Made by a program: the position numbers and the translations under genes
Shown here: piece after piece, positions 34,594-43,870 of the stretch
Layout: each line of letters opens with the position of its first letter
Numbering within the stretch: the first letter of the stretch is position 1
Notes under the pieces: model-generated
The model's input: the letters and a program-made list of their open reading frames with translations, nothing else
What the model was told of the DNA's origin: nothing
The model's database searches: none
From: Picosynechococcus sp. PCC 7117
Lineage (GTDB): Bacteria; Cyanobacteriota; Cyanobacteriia; Cyanobacteriales; MRBY01
Direction: 5' to 3'
Assembly (NCBI RefSeq): GCF_001693275.1
Contig: NZ_CP016477.1
Location: forward strand, 1,860,001 to 1,924,000
Length of the DNA: 64,000 nucleotides

Positions 34594-35082
34594 CTAGGAA
34601 AACAAGGAAATTTTTTGCGGTAAAAAATAGGATTTTACAGGGGTTAAGATAGCAGGCTCTAGGAGTGCTTGGAAGTGGGGCCAAGCGATTAATCCGGCAA
34701 TGGCTACAGAGGCGATCGCCCCGATGAGTACCGCCGCCGCCGCGCAGTCTTTGGCAATTTTTGCGAGCTCATGGTAACTCTGCTGTACTGTAAGATCCAC
34801 CACCGATTCGAGGGCTGTATTCAGCAACTCCAGGACGAGCACTAGGGCGACCATGGCTGTGAGGATCGCTATTTCTAGATAATTGAGGGACAACAGCCAA
34901 CACATTGTCCACACAAAAACGGCGATCGCTAAGTGAATCCGAAAATTTCTCTGGGTGCGGGTGGCGTACACAATGCCCTGCCAAGCGTAACGGAAGCTCG
35001 CGAGGAGGTCAGGGGCCACTTTCCAGGCTAGCGATCGCCGTTCCCGGTCGGGGGGTGAGAGGATTTTTTTGTGTTGTGTCAT
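34594..35082 (-). CDS. dgkA: Diacylglycerol kinase (undecaprenol kinase type)
   Basis: The ATG at 35082 follows GGGAGAAG and gives MTQHKKILSPPDRERRSLAW; the longer open frame overlaps ybeY and is rejected. The 162-residue protein has the DgkA membrane domain with three spans and the catalytic motif VLELLNTALESVVDL, then AKDCAAAAVLIGAI. In Gram-positives and cyanobacteria such proteins phosphorylate undecaprenol or diacylglycerol. An extra soluble N-terminal stretch of about 30 residues precedes the domain. It is 25 bp after ybeY and co-directional, the usual gene pair. Confidence 0.88.
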   Translation of the reverse strand: MTQHKKILSPPDRERRSLAWKVAPDLLASFRYAWQGIVYATRTQRNFRIHLAIAVFVWTMCWLLSLNYLEIAILTAMVALVLVLELLNTALESVVDLTVQQSYHELAKIAKDCAAAAVLIGAIASVAIAGLIAWPHFQALLEPAILTPVKSYFLPQKISLFS

Positions 35083-35107
35083 CTTCTCCCTCAATAGAAT
35101 CACCCCA

Positions 35108-35605
35108 TTATGGAATAAGTTGAACGTTTCGCAAGAGTACGGCTTGACGATCGAGCATTTCAATTAACCGGGCTTCATCGGGATGATCCCACCCCAGCAG
35201 GTGCAATAAACCATGGCTCACCAACCAACCCAGTTCCGTTTGGAGGCTGTGCTGCCGTTCCTGGGCCTGGCGTTGGGCCGTTTCTACCGAAACAATGATG
35301 TCCCCCAGATAGAGCGGTTCCCCAGGGGGTAAGGGGCTAGCAAAGTTGTCTTCGAGGGCCGCAAAGGAAAGGACGTCGGTGGGTTGGTCTTTGTGGCGAT
35401 ATTGGTGATTGAGATTGTGGATTTCGGCGTCAGTGGTAAAGCGGAGGGTTAACTCGTAACCGTCGGCTGGGGGTAAAGCCGCTGTTAATTCCGGTAGCCA
35501 CTGCTCCAGGTAGTTTTCCCAAGGGGCGATCGCCAATTCAGGCAGTTCTAAACCAGAAGCATTTTCGACAAAAATTTCACACTCAAGCACGGGCTGCATC
35601 CCCAT
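35108..35605 (-). CDS. ybeY: Endoribonuclease YbeY (rRNA maturation)
   Basis: YbeY helps form the 3' end of 16S rRNA and takes part in ribosome quality control. The 165-residue protein has the zinc motif HGLLHLLGWDH (H-x3-H-x5-H) near residue 132 and GDIIVSVETAQRQA. The start may be at 35605 or two codons further. The gene sits between the DUF3285 gene (touching its stop) and dgkA, an order common in cyanobacteria. Confidence 0.94.
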   Translation of the reverse strand: MGMQPVLECEIFVENASGLELPELAIAPWENYLEQWLPELTAALPPADGYELTLRFTTDAEIHNLNHQYRHKDQPTDVLSFAALEDNFASPLPPGEPLYLGDIIVSVETAQRQAQERQHSLQTELGWLVSHGLLHLLGWDHPDEARLIEMLDRQAVLLRNVQLIP

Positions 35606-35785
35606 CTAACGGGTGAGGTAGGCCATGGTGACGAAAAACCCCAACAGGCCAGCGGTGGTGAGGAAGAAATGCCAGAGGGACTTACCCCCTTTGCGCACCA
35701 TATTCCGCATGGCGAGCTTGACATAGCTGGGTTTAGGTTCAGTGGCTTCTGGGGCCTGGTCGAGGGAAGTTTGGGATTCAGACAT
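35606..35785 (-). CDS. DUF3285-family small membrane protein
   Basis: The 59-residue protein begins at the ATG at 35785 (MSESQTSLDQAPEATEP); the longer open frame to 35959 is not credible as protein. It has a basic segment (LAMRNMVRKGGKSLWHF) and one membrane span (FLTTAGLLGFFVTMAYLTR). The DUF3285 family is limited to cyanobacteria, and its role is unknown. The gene stops directly before ybeY, so it is likely the first gene of the DUF3285-ybeY-dgkA operon. Confidence 0.82.
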   Translation of the reverse strand: MSESQTSLDQAPEATEPKPSYVKLAMRNMVRKGGKSLWHFFLTTAGLLGFFVTMAYLTR

Positions 35786-35994
35786 GGTTCGGGACGAAGA
35801 ATTTATTGCAACGGGTCGGAATTTTGAAAAAAATATTTGTTTGAAAAACGCCTCTCTAATGTAACAGTTTGTTGCAAAAAATAACGGCGGAAAGAGCCAA
35901 CCCATTGAGACGAGTTTTTCTGATACGTCGCTCCAGTTCTGGAACCCCATCCGATACACTGAATGCTTAAGGCGATCGCTGTTTGGGAAAAATT

Positions 35995-36927
35995 ATGCGC
36001 ATTTTAATTATTGGTGGTACCCGGTTTATTGGGGTTTATCTCACCCAAGTTTTATTGGCGGCAGGCCACGAAGTAGTGCTGTTTAACCGGGGCAATCATC
36101 CGGCACCGACGGGGGTAGGGCAAATTATTGGCGATCGCCAGGATCCCGCTCAACTGAAAGAAAAACTGGCTGGCGAAACCTTTGACGCCATCTTTGATAA
36201 CAATGGCCGCGAACTCGCCCACACCAAGCCCCTCGCCGAGATTTTTGCTGGAAAAGTGAAGCATTTTGTTTATGTCAGTTCCGCTGGCGTTTATCTCCCC
36301 ACTGACCAGCCGCCCCATAAAGAAGCGGATCCCGTTGACCCCAACAGTCGCCACAAAGGTAAGCATGAGACCGAAGCCTATTTGGCCCAGAGTGATTTGC
36401 CCTGGACGTCGATTCGTCCCACCTACATTTACGGCGCAAAAAATTACAACGACCTGGAAGCCTGGTTTTTTGACCGCATCGTCCGCAACCGACCGATCCC
36501 AATTCCTGGAGATGGACAGCTAATCACTCAGTTTGGCCACGTTTACGATCTCGCCACGGCCATGGCAGCGGCGCTAGATAATCCGAAAGCGATTGGGCAA
36601 ATTTACAATATCTCAGGCGATCGCTTTGTCACTTTTACCGGACTCGTCAAAGCCTGTGCGGTAGCAGCCGGGAAAGATCCAGCGGCTGTGGATCTGGTTT
36701 ACTATGACCCGAAAAAATTTGACCTCGGCAAACGGAAGGCTTTCCCGATCCGCGCCCAGCACTTTATGGCGGATATTCACAAGGCCCTAAATGACCTGGA
36801 TTGGCAACCGAAATATGATCTGGTGGGTGGCTTAAAAGATTCCTTCCAAAATGATTACCTTGCCAACGAACGAGACAAGGCTGCTATTGACTTTAGCCTT
36901 GATGACCAGATCCTAAGCCAGCAGTAG
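35995..36927 (+). CDS. NAD-dependent epimerase/dehydratase, CSP41b-like
   Basis: The ATG at 35995 (MRILIIGGTRFIGVYL) is preferred over an in-frame TTG four codons earlier. The 310-residue protein is an atypical SDR with GGTRFIG as nucleotide-binding motif and the region YVSSAGVYLP. It resembles chloroplast CSP41b/RAP38, which binds chloroplast RNA. In cyanobacteria the substrate and role are unknown; it could be a sugar-nucleotide enzyme or RNA-associated. The DUF1493 gene follows after 12 bp and is probably in the same operon. Confidence 0.85.
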   Translation: MRILIIGGTRFIGVYLTQVLLAAGHEVVLFNRGNHPAPTGVGQIIGDRQDPAQLKEKLAGETFDAIFDNNGRELAHTKPLAEIFAGKVKHFVYVSSAGVYLPTDQPPHKEADPVDPNSRHKGKHETEAYLAQSDLPWTSIRPTYIYGAKNYNDLEAWFFDRIVRNRPIPIPGDGQLITQFGHVYDLATAMAAALDNPKAIGQIYNISGDRFVTFTGLVKACAVAAGKDPAAVDLVYYDPKKFDLGKRKAFPIRAQHFMADIHKALNDLDWQPKYDLVGGLKDSFQNDYLANERDKAAIDFSLDDQILSQQ

Positions 36928-36939
36928 AGGAAAAACCCC

Positions 36940-37377
36940 ATGCCCACCCTCGACGATATTTATCAGTTCATCCAAACAGAACTCCCCAAAACAGAAGGCG
37001 ATCGCCTCAACGCAACAACTGATCTTTTTGGCACTTTTGACATCCAGGCCGATGACTGTGCCACCTTTATAGAAAAATTCGCCCAGAAATTCAAAGTCGA
37101 TCTTGATGGCTACCTTTGGTATTTTCACCACGGCGAAGCGGGCCTTAACCTTGGCGGATTTTTGATCAAGCCTCCCTACGAACGGGTTGAACGCATTCCT
37201 ATCACCCCAGAAATTTTATTAAAAGCAGCCACCAAGCGCCGCTGGAAACTCAGCTATCCCGACCACACCCTCCCGAAAAAACGTTGGGATATGGTGGTCA
37301 ATAAAATTATTCTGTTCCTCGTCTTTTTCTACATCCTGAATCGTTTTGCGCCCCTCCTCATCGAAAAATTCATCTAA
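36940..37377 (+). CDS. DUF1493-family protein with C-terminal membrane anchor
   Basis: The 145-residue protein has an acyl-carrier-protein-like N-terminal half (LDDIYQFIQTEL; TDLFGTFDIQADDCATFIE; FKVDLDGY) that lacks the Ser of the phosphopantetheine site, and a C-terminal hydrophobic span (NKIILFLVFFYILNRFAPLL). This is the DUF1493 layout. The function is unknown. It is 12 bp after the CSP41b-like gene. Confidence 0.8.
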   Translation: MPTLDDIYQFIQTELPKTEGDRLNATTDLFGTFDIQADDCATFIEKFAQKFKVDLDGYLWYFHHGEAGLNLGGFLIKPPYERVERIPITPEILLKAATKRRWKLSYPDHTLPKKRWDMVVNKIILFLVFFYILNRFAPLLIEKFI

Positions 37378-37415
37378 AGGCGTTTACCATACGTCGAAGC
37401 AGTATTAGGGAAAAT

Positions 37416-38963
37416 GTGAAGATGAGTGCAAATCCAGAGGTAATCGTCATTGGTAGCGGCATTGGCGGGCTTTGTTGTGCGGGTCTTTTGGCTCGTTATG
37501 GTTATGACGTTTTGGTCTTAGAAAGCCATGCGATCGCCGGTGGTGCGGCCCACAGTTTTACCCGACAGGGCTACCATTTCGACTCCGGGCCATCCCTTTA
37601 TTCCGGCCTTTCCTACAGCCCTTCCCCCAATCCCCTGCGCCAAGTCCTTGATCTCCTCGAAGAAGATTGCCAATGGCTCACCTACGATGCCTGGGGTGTT
37701 CATTTACCCGAAGGTTATTTTCGCGCAGCAGTGGGAGCCGATGGCTTTTGTGAAATGTTGACCCAGATCGGTAAGGCTGATGTGATTCCCCAATGGCGCC
37801 AGCTCCAAGAGACCATGCGTCCCCTCGGTGAAGCCGCCACCAAACTCCCCTTGGCGGCCTTTCGTAACGATCTTGGTGTTGTCCGCACCGTCGGTAAATA
37901 TGCCAAAACTCTCCTGCCTTATCTCCCTTACACTCCCCAACTGAATGCCCCCTTTAGCCGGGTGATGGATCGCGTGATTACTGACCCCTTTATCCGTAAT
38001 TGGCTGGATTTGCTTTGTTTTATGCTCTCTGGATTGCCAGCCAATGGCACAATTTGCGCGGAGATGGCCTTTATGTTCGCCGATTGGTATCGTCCGGAGG
38101 TGATTTTAGATTATCCCCAGGGAGGCAGTGGGGCGATCGTGGCGGCTCTGGTACGAGGCCTCGAAAAATTTGGAGGCAAATTGCGCCTGAATAGCCATGT
38201 GGAAAAAATCCTCACTGAAAATGGCAAGGCCACGGGAGTTCAACTGCGCAACGGTGAAATCCTTCAAGCACGACGGGCAGTGGTTTCTAACGCTTCTGTT
38301 TGGGATACCCTCAAGTTGATTGAGCCGCAAAATATTCCCCGAAAATTGCAAAAACAGGCCGATAAAATGCAGTCTTGTCGCAGTTTTATGCACCTTCATT
38401 TAGGGATTGACAGCAGCAATTTACCTGAAGATTTGGAGTGCCATTACCTCATCGTTGATGACTGGGAAAAGGGAGTTGATGCGGCTCAAAATGTGGTCGC
38501 TGTTTCGATTCCTTCACTGCTGGATCCGAGCCTAGCGCCCCCAGGAAAACATAGTATCCACGTTTATTTGCCTGCTACTGAAGACTATGCACCCTGGACA
38601 AACCTAGACCGTCGTTCCCCAGAATATGCTGCTTTGAAAGAAGAACGTTCCCAGGTTTTGTGGCAAGCTTTAGAAAAAGTGATTCCCGATATTCATCAAC
38701 GCACGGAATTAACCCTTGTTGGTACACCTCTCACCCATAGTCGTTTCCTCAGACGCGATCGCGGTACCTATGGCCCCGAATTAAAAGCGGGGAAAGAACA
38801 GTTTCCGGGTTGTACAACGCCCATCGCCCAACTTTTCTGCTGTGGAGATTCCACTTTTCCGGGGATTGGCATTCCGGCAGTGGCCGGGTCTGGGATGATT
38901 GCCGCCAATACCCTCAGTCCCCTGGGTCAACATTTACAAATTTTGCAGATGATTGCCGATTGA
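37416..38963 (+). CDS. FAD-dependent oxidoreductase, carotenoid isomerase/desaturase (CrtISO/CrtD-like) family
   Basis: The 515-residue protein has the dinucleotide-binding motif VIVIGSGIGGLCCAGLLARYG, GGAAHSFTRQGYHFDSGPS, a middle domain typical of CrtI-like enzymes, and the C-terminal FAD motif CGDSTFPGIGIPAVAGSGM. It is related to CrtISO (CrtH, poly-cis-lycopene isomerisation), CrtD and plant retinol-saturase-like proteins; which of these is not certain. The start is the GTG at 37416 or the ATG at 37422 (MSANPEV), which I would prefer. A terminator lies about 80 bp downstream. Confidence 0.8.
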   Translation: MKMSANPEVIVIGSGIGGLCCAGLLARYGYDVLVLESHAIAGGAAHSFTRQGYHFDSGPSLYSGLSYSPSPNPLRQVLDLLEEDCQWLTYDAWGVHLPEGYFRAAVGADGFCEMLTQIGKADVIPQWRQLQETMRPLGEAATKLPLAAFRNDLGVVRTVGKYAKTLLPYLPYTPQLNAPFSRVMDRVITDPFIRNWLDLLCFMLSGLPANGTICAEMAFMFADWYRPEVILDYPQGGSGAIVAALVRGLEKFGGKLRLNSHVEKILTENGKATGVQLRNGEILQARRAVVSNASVWDTLKLIEPQNIPRKLQKQADKMQSCRSFMHLHLGIDSSNLPEDLECHYLIVDDWEKGVDAAQNVVAVSIPSLLDPSLAPPGKHSIHVYLPATEDYAPWTNLDRRSPEYAALKEERSQVLWQALEKVIPDIHQRTELTLVGTPLTHSRFLRRDRGTYGPELKAGKEQFPGCTTPIAQLFCCGDSTFPGIGIPAVAGSGMIAANTLSPLGQHLQILQMIAD

Positions 38964-39039
38964 AACCATCCTGCCATACCCTTCTCAGGCATCCTCTAAG
39001 ACTTGATGTTTCTTTTAGTCACGCAATAAATATTTTTTG

Positions 39040-39066
39040 ACCCGGTAAGTCTTTTGCCGGGTTTTA
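39040..39066 (+). terminator. Rho-independent terminator after the CrtISO/CrtD-like gene
   Basis: ACCCGGTAA pairs with TTGCCGGGT (9 bp, one wobble) over the loop GTCTT, followed by TTTATCTT. Confidence 0.8.
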
Positions 39067-39103
39067 TCTTTATGATGAAGAGCGCAGTCGATTTAGTGAC
39101 ACT

Positions 39104-40081
39104 ATGTCCCGCCAATTAGAGCGCCTACTGGAAATTGATCGCCTGATCCGTTCAAGAGAGCGGCAAACACAAGTGAGTCTTGCTCAGACCTTGGAAGTTT
39201 CAGAAAGAACAATTCGTAATGATGTTAATTTTTTGCGAGATCGCTATGATGCCCCGCTGGAGTACGACAGAAATCAGGGTTGGTACTATACCGACTCTAA
39301 TTGGCGATTGCCCACTATTCCGGTGACCCAAGGGGAACTTTTTGCTCTCACCCTCGGAGCAAGGATGCTGGAATCTTATTCAGGTTCTATTTATCAAATT
39401 CAATTGCGGGAAACTATTGAGCGAATTGCAGAACGTTTACCAGAACAGAGTGTGATTAATCTGCGACAGTTGGCAGAGGAGCGGGTTCATTTTCGGGTTG
39501 GGGGAGAAATCCAGCTTAATCCAGAAATTTGGCAAGCTCTCATTGAAGCCAGTGAGCGATCACAGTCGGTTTTGATGCGCTACTACTCTCCTAAACGACA
39601 GCAAATATCAGAACGTATTTTCGATCCCTATGTCCTGGATATTTACCGGGCGAGCAATCCTTATGTCTGGGGCTATTGTCACTTGCGCGAGGAGGTTCGG
39701 CAATTTCGGATTGACCGGATTCGTAAGCTTGAACCCACAGGGCAAACCTTTGAGCGGCGGGAATTCGATTTACAGGAGAAATTAAAAAATAGTTTTCAGT
39801 GTGAGGTGGGGGGAAAAACCTATGATGTGGCGATCGCCTTTGATGCTCAAACTGCACCCTACATCACTGAACGGCAATGGCATAGCACCCAAAGGATTGA
39901 GACCCTTGCTGATGGATCGATCACGCTGCGGTTTACGGCTTCGGGTTTGAACGATATGAAGCGTTGGATTCTTGGTTATGGCAGGGGGGCGATCGCCAAA
40001 TCTCCTCCAGAACTAGTGAAGATGCTGGAACGAGAAACGGCGCAGATGGCACGACAAAACGAAACAGGAGAATTTGAGTAG
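39104..40081 (+). CDS. WYL-domain transcriptional regulator
   Basis: The 325-residue protein has an N-terminal winged helix (SLAQTLEVSERTIRNDVNFLRD, residues 25-45) and a C-terminal WYL domain (RYYSPKRQQISERIFDPYVLD; YVWGYCHLREEVRQFRIDRI). WYL regulators of this type (BrxR/CapW/CRISPR-linked in cyanobacteria) control defence loci, often as repressors that sense nucleic acid or nucleotide signals. Directly downstream sits the relic of a cas6 gene and then a type IIG restriction enzyme, so the natural target may have been a CRISPR-Cas operon and may now be the restriction gene. Confidence 0.85.
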   Translation: MSRQLERLLEIDRLIRSRERQTQVSLAQTLEVSERTIRNDVNFLRDRYDAPLEYDRNQGWYYTDSNWRLPTIPVTQGELFALTLGARMLESYSGSIYQIQLRETIERIAERLPEQSVINLRQLAEERVHFRVGGEIQLNPEIWQALIEASERSQSVLMRYYSPKRQQISERIFDPYVLDIYRASNPYVWGYCHLREEVRQFRIDRIRKLEPTGQTFERREFDLQEKLKNSFQCEVGGKTYDVAIAFDAQTAPYITERQWHSTQRIETLADGSITLRFTASGLNDMKRWILGYGRGAIAKSPPELVKMLERETAQMARQNETGEFE

Positions 40082-40168
40082 ATGAATTTTTTGGAAGTGC
40101 AGTTTGAGCTGCGGGGTAAAACGCTGCCTGCGGATCACGGTTACAGTCCCTATTCTGGGATTACATAA
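40082..40168 (+). pseudogene. cas6: N-terminal relic of a CRISPR-associated cas6 gene
   Basis: An ATG directly after the WYL stop opens a 28-codon frame, MNFLEVQFELRGKT then LPADHGYSPYSGIT and TAA. The LPADHGYxLYSxIS motif is the conserved start of Cas6 proteins of the Cmx6/TIGR02807 type, which cut CRISPR precursor RNA. A Cas6 is normally 200-250 residues; everything after the motif is gone and replaced by DNA leading to the restriction gene. No CRISPR repeats or other cas genes occur in the window. Confidence 0.6.
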
Positions 40169-40264
40169 ATTTGCCAACATTCTGCATCATGTTGTTGAAC
40201 TTGATTCTTTGCGAATCTAGTAAGTCTATGATGAATACTATCGGCATTCTGAGTCAGTTATTCG

Positions 40265-43200
40265 ATGTCTATTACTCTTCAATCAGCGATCGCCACATTT
40301 GGAAAAGCAGTTAAGGAAAAACTGTCTAACCCTGTAATGACAGGTCAACCAGAAGATCAGTTAAGAGCACCTTTTGAGACGTTATTGCTCGATCTTGCAG
40401 AACTTTGCCAAATCAAACGTGATGATGTGACGGCAGTGGGTGAGTCGGCTCTAACCGAGCTAAAAACAAGACCTGATTATTCGGTGACTGTCCGCAATGC
40501 CTTGGTTGGTTTTGTGGAATTGAAAGCGCCGGGGAAAGGGGCAAATCCGAAAAGATTTAAAGGGCATGACAAGGCTCAATGGCAAAAGCTTCAGACTCTA
40601 CCTAATCTGATTTATTCGGATGGGAATAGTTTTAGCCTCTGGCAAAATGGGGAATTGGTTGGCTCTATTGTTTCGTTTGATGAGGATATCGAAACTGCTG
40701 GAAAAAATCTAACGCCTCCACAGGGATTGCTTGATCTGTTTCAGTCTTTCTTTCTCTGGGAACCAATCCCACCCACTAATGCCCAAGAGCTTGCCAGAAT
40801 TACCGCTAATCTATGCCGTTTGCTACGGGATGAAGTCGTTGAACAGATGGCTTTGGGGAGTGAAGCTTTAACTTCTTTGGCAGAGGATTGGAGAAACCTG
40901 TTATTTCCTGATGCAACCGATGAGAAATTTGCTGATGGTTATGCTCAGGCTGTGACCTTTGGGCTACTTATGGCGCGGGCGAAAAATATTGAATTGGCGA
41001 CGGGGTTAGATCGTGCAGCAAGAGATCTAAAAAGTGTTAATTCATTGATGGGGACAGCCCTTCGTTTATTGACTGACAATCTTGATGATGAAGCAATTCT
41101 GAAGACTTCGCTCAATTCTCTTGTTCGTGTACTTGATGCCGTGGACTGGGAGCAGATCAGTAAAGGTGATCCAGAGACATGGCTCTATTTTTACGAAGAT
41201 TTTCTGGAAGTTTATGACAACAAGCTCCGTAAAGAAACGGGATCTTACTATACGCCTCCCGCAGTAGTGGAAAATATGGTGCGGCTCGTTAATGAATTGC
41301 TAAAAGATCCGAGTTTTGGATTGCAGGAAGGTTTAGCTTCTTCTGCGGTGACAGTGGTTGATCCGGCGACTGGTACAGGCACATATATGTTGGCAGTGCT
41401 CAAAAAAATTGCGGAATCTGTGAGTGATGATTATGGAGAAGGATCTGTAACATCGGCGATTAATGCGGCATTAAAACGATTAATTGCGTTTGAGCTTCAG
41501 TTGGGACCTTTCACCGTGGCGCAGTTACGAATTTTGGCGGAAGTGCTGGAATTAACGAATGGTTCGCCAACGGAATCCCTCAGAATGTTCGTCACAGATA
41601 CCCTTGGTGATCCGGAAGATGATCAGGGCTGGATTCCCCAGATGTTTGCGCCTATTGCGGAATCTCGTAGGGCAGCAAATCAGATTAAGCGCGAGGAGCC
41701 TGTGACGGTTGTGATTGGCAATCCTCCCTATAAAGACAAGGCAAAAGGTCGTGGTGGTTGGGTTGAGTCCGGTAATCCTCGAACGGATACGCCTGCGCCC
41801 CTAGATGATTGGCAACCGCCTAAAAACTGGAAGATTGGAACCCACGCAAAACATTTGCGTAATCTATACATCTATTTTTGGCGGTGGGCGACGTGGAAAG
41901 TTTTTGATCATCATCCAGAAAACAATTCTGGGATTATCTGTTTTATTACTGTGGCTGGATTTATTGCGGGTCCTGGTTTTCAGAGAATGCGGCAATATTT
42001 ACGGGAAACTTGTGACAATATCTGGGTGATTGATTGTTCACCAGATGGTCATCAGCCGGGAGTGAATACCAGGATTTTTCAGGGGGTACAGCAACCTGTT
42101 TGTATTGTCTTGGCAAGTCGTTCTAAAAAGAAACAAGATGGAAGCCTTGCGAATGTTAAATTTCGAGCTTTGCCCTTGGGAGCGCGGGAAGATAAATTCG
42201 CGGCTTTAGATCGAATTACGTTGTCTGGTGAGGCTTGGGAAGATTGTATGGAAGGAAGTCGCGCTCCTTTCTTGCCGGAATCTGAAGGAAAATGGTCAAC
42301 TTATCCGACGCTCAATGATTTCTTTAATTATGATGGCTCTGGGGTTATGCCCGGTAGAACATGGGTAATTGCACCGGATGTCGAGTCTTTAGAAAAACGT
42401 TGGCAGGCACTTCAAAATGCTCCTATTGATAAGAAAGAAGAACTGTTTCATCCCCATGGTTCTGGGGATCGAACTGTTGCGAAAAAAATTTCTGATTCTC
42501 TGGCAGGACAGCCACAACGTAATCTTTCAGTAACAGAAGATAAAAATGATGTGGTTACTCCTGTGAAATATGGTTATCGTTCCTTTGATCGACAATGGAT
42601 TATTCCTGATAAAAGATTGATCAATCGACCAAATCCGAAATTATGGGAGTGGCATTCAGATAATCAAATTTATTTAGCAACTCCTGATCGTCCTCCCACA
42701 GATAATTGTGCTGTGACGTATATGTCACTAATTCCAGACTTAAATTCTTACAATGGCAGAGGAGGTCGGATCATTCCACTTTGGCAAACAGCGGATTGTA
42801 GTGATAGCAATGTTAAACGAGCATTTTTAGATTTTTTGAGCAACTTTTACGAGGATAAGATTTCTGCTGAAGATTTCTTTGCTTATATTGCTGGTGTTGT
42901 GGCAAATCCTGCCTATACCAAACGCTTTCAAGAAGACTTACAAACCCCCGGTATCCGAGTCCCTTTAACCGCCGATCTCAAGTTATTTCAGGAAGCTGTA
43001 GCACTGGGTAAGCGAGTCATTTGGTTACATACCTTTAGCGAGAGGATGATTGATGCCACTGACAATAGACCATCAGGTCACCCTCGCTTACCCAAAACAG
43101 AACGCCCCACAATTCCCAAAGACGGCACAATTCCCAATACTCCAGAAGAAATGCCTGACGACATCAGTTACGATGCAAACAAAAAGCGTTTACTCGTTGG

Positions 43201-43573
43201 CTCTGGTTTTGTCGAGAATGTTCCACCGGAAGTCTGGCATTACAACGTTTCCGGCAAGCAAATTGTTAAACAGTGGTTTAGTTATCGTAAGAAAGATCGT
43301 AGTCGTCCGATTATTGGCGATCGGCGACATCCTTCTCCTCTGAATCAAATTCAACCCGATCATTGGCTAGATGAATACACGAGAGAACTTCTCAATTTGC
43401 TAAATGTGCTGGGATTACTCATCAAACTAGAACCTCAGCAAGCGGACTTGCTAGAACATATTTGCGAAGGAGAAACCATTTCCCTACAGACTCTGAAAAA
43501 GACAAATGCCTTAGCAGAATCATCAGTCTCTTGTTCACAGAAAAACAACCCAGATCAATTATCTTTACTCTAA
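40265..43573 (+). CDS. Single-chain type IIG restriction endonuclease/adenine methyltransferase
   Basis: The 1102-residue protein joins three functions. The N-terminus holds a PD-(D/E)XK nuclease signature (RPD at 69-71, VELK at 84-87). The middle holds an N6-adenine methyltransferase: motif I VVDPATGTGTYML near residue 363 and motif IV IGNPPYKDK near residue 482. The C-terminal half is the target-recognition domain of the type ISP/IIG kind. No helicase motor is seen, so it is IIG rather than type I. HIP1 sites are absent from most of the gene (one near its start), suggesting acquisition. It follows the WYL regulator and cas6 relic. Confidence 0.85.
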   Translation: MSITLQSAIATFGKAVKEKLSNPVMTGQPEDQLRAPFETLLLDLAELCQIKRDDVTAVGESALTELKTRPDYSVTVRNALVGFVELKAPGKGANPKRFKGHDKAQWQKLQTLPNLIYSDGNSFSLWQNGELVGSIVSFDEDIETAGKNLTPPQGLLDLFQSFFLWEPIPPTNAQELARITANLCRLLRDEVVEQMALGSEALTSLAEDWRNLLFPDATDEKFADGYAQAVTFGLLMARAKNIELATGLDRAARDLKSVNSLMGTALRLLTDNLDDEAILKTSLNSLVRVLDAVDWEQISKGDPETWLYFYEDFLEVYDNKLRKETGSYYTPPAVVENMVRLVNELLKDPSFGLQEGLASSAVTVVDPATGTGTYMLAVLKKIAESVSDDYGEGSVTSAINAALKRLIAFELQLGPFTVAQLRILAEVLELTNGSPTESLRMFVTDTLGDPEDDQGWIPQMFAPIAESRRAANQIKREEPVTVVIGNPPYKDKAKGRGGWVESGNPRTDTPAPLDDWQPPKNWKIGTHAKHLRNLYIYFWRWATWKVFDHHPENNSGIICFITVAGFIAGPGFQRMRQYLRETCDNIWVIDCSPDGHQPGVNTRIFQGVQQPVCIVLASRSKKKQDGSLANVKFRALPLGAREDKFAALDRITLSGEAWEDCMEGSRAPFLPESEGKWSTYPTLNDFFNYDGSGVMPGRTWVIAPDVESLEKRWQALQNAPIDKKEELFHPHGSGDRTVAKKISDSLAGQPQRNLSVTEDKNDVVTPVKYGYRSFDRQWIIPDKRLINRPNPKLWEWHSDNQIYLATPDRPPTDNCAVTYMSLIPDLNSYNGRGGRIIPLWQTADCSDSNVKRAFLDFLSNFYEDKISAEDFFAYIAGVVANPAYTKRFQEDLQTPGIRVPLTADLKLFQEAVALGKRVIWLHTFSERMIDATDNRPSGHPRLPKTERPTIPKDGTIPNTPEEMPDDISYDANKKRLLVGSGFVENVPPEVWHYNVSGKQIVKQWFSYRKKDRSRPIIGDRRHPSPLNQIQPDHWLDEYTRELLNLLNVLGLLIKLEPQQADLLEHICEGETISLQTLKKTNALAESSVSCSQKNNPDQLSLL

Positions 43574-43597
43574 CTATTTAGATTGGAGAATTTTGTC

Positions 43598-43870
43598 ATG
43601 ACAGAACGCGAACAACTCATCCAAGAACTAGAGAAAACCCCAGATATCCTCGTGGGGGAAGTCTTAGACTTTTTGTTATTCATCAAGAAGAAAGCTTCCC
43701 AAGCAATTCCTCAAGAGAAGACTCAAATGGTCTCACAAACTTCTCCTTTTCTGAATTTTATTAATCAACTAGAAACTGATTTGCCTGTGCAAGAGGAAGA
43801 GAAGTTGCCGAGTGATTTTGCAAAAAATCTTGATCATTATCTGTACGGTTTAGCAAAAGAGGCAGAATGA
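43598..43870 (+). CDS. DUF2281-type antitoxin
   Basis: The ATG at 43598 (MTEREQLIQELEKTPDILVG) is chosen; an upstream in-frame TTG five codons earlier is possible. The 90-residue protein has the DUF2281-like segment EVLDFLLFIKKKA and an acidic C-terminus. Such small proteins pair with PIN-domain toxins. It overlaps the next gene by 4 bp, a hallmark of toxin-antitoxin pairs. It lies 24 bp after the restriction gene and may be in the same transcript. Confidence 0.75.
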   Translation: MTEREQLIQELEKTPDILVGEVLDFLLFIKKKASQAIPQEKTQMVSQTSPFLNFINQLETDLPVQEEEKLPSDFAKNLDHYLYGLAKEAE

